A DNA stretch of 64,000 nt from Porpolomopsis calyptriformis (Eukaryota; Basidiomycota; Agaricomycetes; Agaricales; Hygrophoraceae), in contig OX621176.1 of NCBI GenBank assembly GCA_951640195.1, forward strand, positions 1,240,001 to 1,304,000, in the 5' to 3' direction. The notes below the pieces were generated by a model that had not been told where the DNA came from, searched no databases, and worked only from the letters and a program-made list of their open reading frames with translations. The position numbers were made by a program, and so were the translations under genes. This document shows, piece after piece, positions 58,061 through 64,000 of this stretch (within the stretch, counting starts at the first letter, position 1; each line of letters begins with the position of its first letter).

Positions 58061-61000
58061 CTACATTAAGTTTGGCGAGTTGTATGTTCCACCAATTTCT
58101 ACCCCGTTGTCCTCATAAAGAGAGCTGAGCGCAGCGAGTATCGCCCGATGCACGTCGTCCTCCCCCAGACTGATCACGCCCGCAGCTTCGTCGCTCCAGC
58201 CTACTCCGGCGTCCGCACCGTCCCCCTGCTCATCATCATCATCATTATTATTATTATCATCGTCCGTATCGGGCACCGACGTCAACGGTGAGGAAGAGCG
58301 CTCGGACAAGCTTCCACCAGGCGACGGATACACCCATCGCGGCGGTTTCTTCCCTACAAACGTCCGGAGCCTCGGGAGGTAGATCAAGCTCTCTTTCCTC
58401 CCGCATCGGGAGGTCGGGGGGACGGGCGGGTCGAGGTCACGCACGCGGCGTATGCCCCACCACTCCTGCGGGATACCCACAAACACCCTCTTCTGCTTTG
58501 GTTTTTTCTTGATGGTAATCGTAGCCGTCGTGGTCTTAGTCGTGTTCGCAGGTTTCTGGGCGAGCCGAGCAGCGACGACGGAGTTGGGGTGACCTTCACT
58601 CTCGTCGTCACCGACGTAGCCCGTTCCTGGTTTTTCGCCTGTGAATTCCTCACTCGTCTCCCAATTCTCGGTGCGGTCGTCCTCGCAGCCGGAGCGGCGG
58701 CGGCGGCGAGCTCCACCACCCAGCTTCGCCGCTTTCGTTACCCGTGCGGTAACAACCTCCCTCTTCTCGTTACTTCCATCACCCAAGAATCCCATTCCAA
58801 TATTTTCACCCGTCAGACTATATATCGCGCCCCACGCGGTGTTCATTTCCATGGGCGGTTTCGAGACTACCGTCTTGACTCGAGCAGCGGCCGCCCCTGA
58901 ATGCTTTTTCTTCGCGTTGGTGCGGGTTTTCGGATGGTCATCCTTTGTGCTCTTCGCGGGTCGTGGTTGACGGGGACGTGTCCCGACATAAACCTCCCCC
59001 CGTTTTCGGGTACATACCGTGCAGCGGCAATTATTGTTGCACACGGGGCAGACGAACGTAGTGAGTAACTTGTCGAAAGTAATATGCGGATATCTAGAAA
59101 CACACATAAAAAATCACCATTATGTTGCAAAGGAAGGAGACCTGACACTTTACCTTTTGCCAATGCACATGTCACAGAATCTCTTCCGACAAGATTCAAC
59201 AGAGCAAGTCATCTTATTCTTGTCATTCGATGTCCTACAATGGTGGCAACTTTGCGATATCAAGGAGCTACGCCGGTGGGGTTTGTCAGAGTTCACCTTC
59301 ACCGGCAAATCACGTTTGTTCGTCCTTGCAGGAGCATGGCACATATCCGTAGATCCTCGTTTGGAACGAGCCGTCTTTCGCCCGGCGATTGGTGAAGAAA
59401 AGTCAGAAGTCTCGGAAGTATCGTCCGAATCCGATTGGGAAGAAAGGTTCAAGTCGGTTGTGAGAACCATATCAGCCTTGACAGGTGGTCGCAACGATCG
59501 TTGAGGCAGTTCACGGAGACGGACTGGCGGGGGTGACTGACCCGGAGACTTGCGTGGCTTCCTCGATGGCCGATTGGGAGACTCTGAACTCCCGCTCTTG
59601 GCAGGCAGCTCCAGCGAATTGTCGCCCCGCAGAAAAGATGATGGGGCTGGCGAGGGCGAAGGTGAGCGATTCGCAATCTCTGAAACGGAGCCACCGAGTA
59701 GAGATGGATCGATTGTGCCGTTCCCGATATATCCACCAGCAATATTGCCTGTTCCGTTGGTGGAGAATTCAGAGTGACTATCGTCTTGGTTTAAAAGCCA
59801 AGGTTTAATGACACTATCTCCGTAGAAGCCATTCTCGCCGGTATTATCGACAATATCGCCACCATCATAATTGAGGTAGGAATCGAGATCGTCGTAACGA
59901 TTGTCTAAAGCAGGATTAGCCTGAATATAGAGGGCTTCATCCATCATATCTGAATGATGGTCAGTTCGATGTGCGAACGTTGGCGAGTCCGCGGCCGTGG
60001 CAAGTGCAACCGATTTATCTGTGATCTCCTTTGAATCAAAAGTGTCGAGGGTAGAGTTGGCGTCATTATGATCAAAATCAATGAAGCATTGGTCCATGGT
60101 CGTATCAACATCCATATTTATTGAAGCAAGGTCAACACTCGCGCTCCGAGATAGCGAAGGAAGAGGCATGGCACCGAGTTCATCTTTGTCAACGGGTCTC
60201 CCTTTGCCAACGGCTTTGGCAGACGCGGTTACGTTTGATGACGATTTGATGTGCTTGTTGCACCTGTGTGTTGTGGAAGAAGAGCTCGAAAGTATGACTC
60301 TAGCGCGATTAAGACTGGAAGTGGTTCGAGCTGAGGCAGAAGAATACTGGTCGGCATCGTCAACAACCTTCTTGGCCTGTTTGCCCTTTCTCGAAATTGA
60401 GCTAGAATCCTTGACTGAAGACGGTGGAAGAGTAGGTCCCAAGCTTTCAGCGGAAGGTATTCCATCCGAAGGAGTTTGCGTTTCCCGGACCAAGGCACCA
60501 AGCGTGATCTCGTTCTCGAGGGGAGCGAGAGAATCACGAGAAGGAAAAAGCGTCTTGCATTCGCCTGTCCGAAGTTGAGCCCTGATATTAGCTGATGCAA
60601 GGGGCGGAACTTGACCTCTAGGCCGCAGATGACGTGTTGCGGAAACCAGCGCTGGATATGAAGACGGAGGAGGGTCCAAAGGATCCATTACATCCAAACT
60701 AAGTTGAGAAACAGGATGAGCGGGAATATCGAATGTGGAACTAGGTGGAGGTTGTAACTGGCAGGCGAGAACGCGTGCATCGGCCCTTGGATGATCAGAA
60801 TTAAGTTTTCGTTTCTTGGCGGCGGTCGAATGATTTTCTTCGTCGCGCCTAGGATTTTTAATCCGTGTTTGGGACGAGCTTTCGTGGTTCGGAGAACCAG
60901 AGCCGTATATCGAGTTGTGAACAAAGTTGTAATGATTACCGATGCTGGCATTATGTTGCCAAGCGGAACTTAGCGCGTCACTAACGGACGTATGCACTCG

Positions 61001-61666
61001 ACCTAGTGGACTACTGCCTTTCGATTTTGGTAAGGAAATCTTTTTATAGTCACGTCGGCCTAAACCAGGAGGAAATGGCGGAAGGGCAACCCAGGAAAAT
61101 TTAAGCTTTCTGGATATGCGCGGTCTGAGTCGGCGCGTAATGGGGACCGAAGAATCTGGAGATGGTTGTAGTAGCCGGGCCAATGGTTCCGATGGTACAA
61201 AGGACGGAGTGGAAACAGGTGGAGAGTGTGATGAAATCCTCGAAGGTCTTGAAGGTGAGTCGCATGGACGCTGAAAAGAAGAGTCAGAGAGTTGGCAGTG
61301 ATGAAATATATAAAGCGATATGATATCCGGTTCTACCGTCAAGAGCCGACGTTGTAAACTAGGACAATGGACACTCACCAGTAGTGTATCCACGTGCATT
61401 TCGTCTGCCTCATCCTCTCCTTCCGTATTCGCACTCGAGGTTGCCGAGATTGTAACGCGAGATGCGATCTGATCACCCGCTGGTGGGGAGTCCGTCCCGG
61501 CTTCTTCGGTGGCATTCTGCATAAATTGATTGCCCGACAATGTAGCCATCGTTTCGTGAGTGGAATTTGAAGCGTATTGTGAGCCTATCAGGCCAAGAGG
61601 TGGTTTTGAAGCACGGCTCAAAGTTTCACCAGGAACTGAGGGCGTAATCGCGACCACCTTAGACAT
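58061..61666 (-). CDS. zf-4CXXC_R1 (CDCA7-like) zinc-finger protein
   Basis: Large nuclear protein. Start ATG 61666 (MSKVVAITPSVPGE); an intron near 61378-61271 removes a segment after DEMHVDTLL; a second intron near 59152-59097 splits the zinc finger. Spliced, the finger reads CHHCRTSNDKNKMTC, SVESCRKRFCDMCIGKRYP, then TFVCPVCNNNCRCTVCTRK: the paired CxxC pattern of the CDCA7/JPO domain. About 750 disordered Ser-rich residues precede it, with AT-hook-like SRKPRKSPGQSP; after it comes a Lys-rich and acidic region (DTDDDNNNNDDDDEQGDG) ending NLM at 58061. In vertebrates CDCA7 partners HELLS to remodel nucleosomes for DNA methylation; a similar role here is inference. Confidence 0.85.
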
Positions 61667-61767
61667 GACAAATCAGCGCGGTGCTAGACAAAGCTTTGAC
61701 AAACAAAATTACCGGGGAGGTGACGAGACCGTCTCTGCTAAACGCCAAGTTAGGTTTCGTGACCAAA

Positions 61768-62067
61768 TTAGACTGAAGAACAATCAGAGATTCTGTGGGA
61801 GAATCGAATTGACTTGACGCGTACTGATGATGCTATAGATTGATTGTAGATAGAGTGATTATTATGATCTACCGGCAGTACCGTTGTAGTTCCAGGATAG
61901 ATATCCGAAGATCCTGAGGCCGTTGAACACTGAAAAGTGGAATAAAACGCAGCTGAACGTGCTGAGGACGAGAGTGACCGAACGTGACCGACTGGGCGTT
62001 GATGTTTGAGTCGCGTGTGGTAGTCAACGTCCCAGTTCATTAGCTCTGGCGAGCTGAACTTGGCCAT
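61768..62067 (-). CDS. Possible upstream exon or small gene, unknown
   Basis: Frame from ATG 62067 (MAKFSSPELMNWDVDYHTR) through SLSSSARSAAFYSTF and SDIYPGTTTVLP. A donor-like GTAGAT follows at about 61874. It could be a 5' exon of the zinc-finger gene, spliced to GTGGTC near 61656 after TCTAAG, or unrelated. No domain recognised. Confidence 0.25.
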   Translation of the reverse strand: MAKFSSPELMNWDVDYHTRLKHQRPVGHVRSLSSSARSAAFYSTFQCSTASGSSDIYPGTTTVLPVDHNNHSIYNQSIASSVRVKSIRFSHRISDCSSV

Positions 62068-62339
62068 GGCGAGAAGGGAGTCGTTGGGTAAAAGAAAATT
62101 TGTCGGCAAAACCAGCCCAAAACGCGTCTCGGCGATTACCGAGTTTAAGCCGTTTAATGAGGCAGGGCCCGTTGGCTATGCTGATATAATGTGTACATAC
62201 CCACACTAAGAATTGTTCACGACATTTCGCTTTGATGTGTGTACAACAAGTGGATGGTGCATAGGAACCATTATATGAGGGTAGGATGGTTTTAGGGGAC
62301 CATCTTACAAAGGATTGTCCTGGCACGTAGAGACTGGGA

Positions 62340-63030
62340 AATAGTTTAACAGAACTATATAAGAGTATATGGTTTCAGGGCACCATCTGGTCATGCAGGA
62401 TAGTGCTTAGAAACTATATCATTTGAGATAGTTCTGTGAAACCATCGTCTTAGCTGACAGGATAGTCTCTAGAAACTATATGGTGTGGGATGGTTCTATG
62501 AAACCATCCTCTTAGCTTACAGGATAGTCTCTGGGAACCATACAGTGTAGGATGGTTATGTGAAACCATCCTCTTGGTGCAAGATGGTCTCTAGAAACTA
62601 TATTATCAGAGATAGTTCTGTGAAACCATCCTGTTAGCATGCAGGATGGTCTCTAGAAACTATATCATCTGAAATGGTTCTGTGAAACCATCCGTTACGC
62701 TAGCAGGATAGTGTGTAGAAACTATATGGTGAAGGATGGTTCTATGAAACCATCCTCTCAGCTTACAGGATGGTCTCTGGGAACCATCAGGTGCAGGATG
62801 ATTGTGTGAAACCATCCTCTTGGTGCAAGATGGTCTCTAGAAACTATATTATCAGAGATGGTTCTGTGAAACCATCCTCTTAGCTTGCAGGATGGTCTCT
62901 GTGAACCATATGGTGTAGGATAGTTCCTTCAAACCATCCTCTTAGCTTACAGGATAGTCTCCAGAAACTATATCATTTAAGATGGGTCTCTGAAACCATC
63001 CCCTACATAGCAGAACGGTACCTAGGTACT
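62340..63030. repeat. 62-bp satellite array with a 246-bp higher-order period
   Basis: About eleven tandem units. AAACCATC occurs at 62438, 62500, 62563, 62623, 62685, 62747, 62809, 62869, 62931, 62989 (spacing 58-63). Unit features: GGATGGTCTCTAGAAACTAT, then GATGGTTCTGTGAAACCATC, which is itself a hairpin. Units four apart are more alike than neighbours (offset 246-247 bp). Confidence 0.9.
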
Positions 63031-63115
63031 ATATGATTCGGTCATACAACTATTTACTTGAGGCTCACATCACAGAGGCTTAAGCCTGTTCAGCATTCAG
63101 ATCTTCAAACTGCAA

Positions 63116-64000
63116 TTAGCAAATTGAGAATTTACTAGGAAAATAGGACATACATCCAAGTGAAAACTCGCAAACTTCGCCATCCTCAAAATTCAGCTTA
63201 CCAAGTTTGTTAATAAGCCGAGTGATTTGAATTCGAAGTCGTTTCTTCAAAACATCTCGAGAAGATTGATCATGTGAATATAAGTCATCCACAGTGAGGC
63301 CTGCATCGTTAGTGTATGCATTTTCAACCAGGAAGTAACGCATACGAGGATCAAAGCATTGACTTCCCAGCCCCTCAGTCTGCCCTTTGTTGTTTGTCGC
63401 GGTCCAGGTTTTCCATAAATAGAAGTCCAGCAAAGCCGCATCAATTGCGCAACCGCAGCTTAGGAACCCCTTCTCCGCTTCCTCCTTATCCCCTCTCTTT
63501 CTCTTTGCAATCCGTCCGGCTGGTACACCAGTGACGAGATACTTCGCTTTGGCAGAGCCATCGTAGATCTGTCCTTTCTTGTCATGCGTATGATGGAAAA
63601 TACAAAAGGTATTCTTTCGATTGGTCTTGAGACAGGCGAGCGCTAATTCACGGCTTGTCGTAGCAGCGCGAGGGAGGAAGGATTGGTGATCCTTGATAGC
63701 CCTACAGATGGTGTCTGGGATTTTCAAGCTGGCGTTTCCACCGGAAATAATATATTGGTCGATTAACTCGTTGCCCTGTCCTGATTTCCATTCAGTTTTG
63801 TACGTATTCGCTATTCACTGGTGACATACTTTCGAGTTTTTCCAGGTCAACCAAGCTAACCTTCTTGGAGGTATCCTCCCCATCACTTTCTTCGCTGGGA
63901 GGGTCGTTACCATCCTCAGCCGCACCTTCTTCAATGTCTTTGAGCCGTCGTTTCTTCCCTTTCCCCTTAGCAACGTCGCCGATTTCTTGTTCCACTGTCT
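63116..64000 (-). CDS. Unknown protein, partial at right edge
   Basis: Two exon-like frames on the minus strand. Upstream (63995-63792): acidic/basic VAKGKGKKRRLKDIEEGAAE, SDGEDTSKKVSLVDLEKLES. Downstream (63727-63116): KIPDTICRAIKDHQSFLPR, TFCIFHHTHDKKGQIYDGSA, GRIAKRKRGDKEEAEKG, ending FPSKFSIC with stop at 63116. The join between them (about 63791-63728) is not resolved. A KGKGKKRR run suggests nuclear location. Family not recognised; the gene starts outside the window or near its right edge. Confidence 0.5.

Noticed and set aside
58288..58970. Plus-strand frames of about 100 codons opposite the zinc-finger gene
   Set aside because: Antisense to a well supported exon with repetitive Lys/Asp codons; no independent evidence.
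62340..63030. CRISPR-like regular spacing in the 62-bp repeat
   Set aside because: The whole unit is repeated with no unique spacers, and the context is fungal nuclear DNA.

Overview
The window looks like nuclear DNA of a basidiomycete, most likely an Agaricomycete. Genes are split by many 45-80 bp GT-AG introns. The gene content fits as well: NWD-type NACHT-WD40 receptors, an AA9 lytic polysaccharide monooxygenase, an AA3 GMC oxidoreductase, an HMG-box regulator of the SOX/Prf1 type and a Zn2Cys6 factor. Reading frames break at introns, so genes were rebuilt by splicing by eye. No tRNA, rRNA or CRISPR array is supportable.

Layout. 0-1 kb: 5' part of a gene for an MLKL_NTD-like helical protein, leaving the window on the minus strand. 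1.1-3.6 kb: glycyl-tRNA synthetase, 10 exons. 3.6-6.6 kb: nearly empty. 6.6-13.4 kb: first immune-receptor block: a decayed HExxH gene, an inverted receptor fragment, and receptor A, whose WD40 array is split by a 1,206-bp inverted-repeat element. 13.5-15.5 kb: a low-complexity gene and a decayed ER J-domain (Erj5-like) gene. 15.5-20 kb: decayed repeats and a MITE. 20-22.8 kb: a small unknown gene, a fasciclin (FAS1) protein and a Tom6-like gene. 22.8-28.3 kb: gene-poor, with hairpin repeats. 28.3-32.3 kb: peroxisomal 2,4-dienoyl-CoA reductase and the HMG-box gene. 32.3-37.6 kb: gene-poor. 37.6-50.2 kb: second immune block: receptors B, C and D interleaved with copies of the HExxH gene. 51.7-57.8 kb: AA9, Zn2Cys6 factor and AA3 oxidoreductase. 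58-61.7 kb: a zf-4CXXC_R1 (CDCA7-like) gene. 62.3-63.0 kb: a 62-bp satellite with higher-order structure. 63.1 kb to the end: a partial unknown gene.

The most interesting system is the NLR/HExxH neighbourhood. Four long receptor copies plus one short fragment share a NACHT core and nearly identical 42-residue WD40 repeats (high internal conservation, as in fungal incompatibility NLRs). Each long copy carries a different lesion: element insertion (A), 8-bp and 2-bp deletions (B), loss of the P-loop exon (C), a 1-bp frameshift (D). Interleaved with them are four copies of an unfamiliar gene. One copy is intact and encodes HELAH followed by an EAGNYVE segment, as expected of a zinc metallopeptidase; the other three are decayed. 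The AA9/regulator/AA3 trio is a second functional group: an LPMO beside a flavoenzyme of the class that can supply electrons or H2O2, with the regulator and the AA3 gene sharing a 135-bp divergent promoter.
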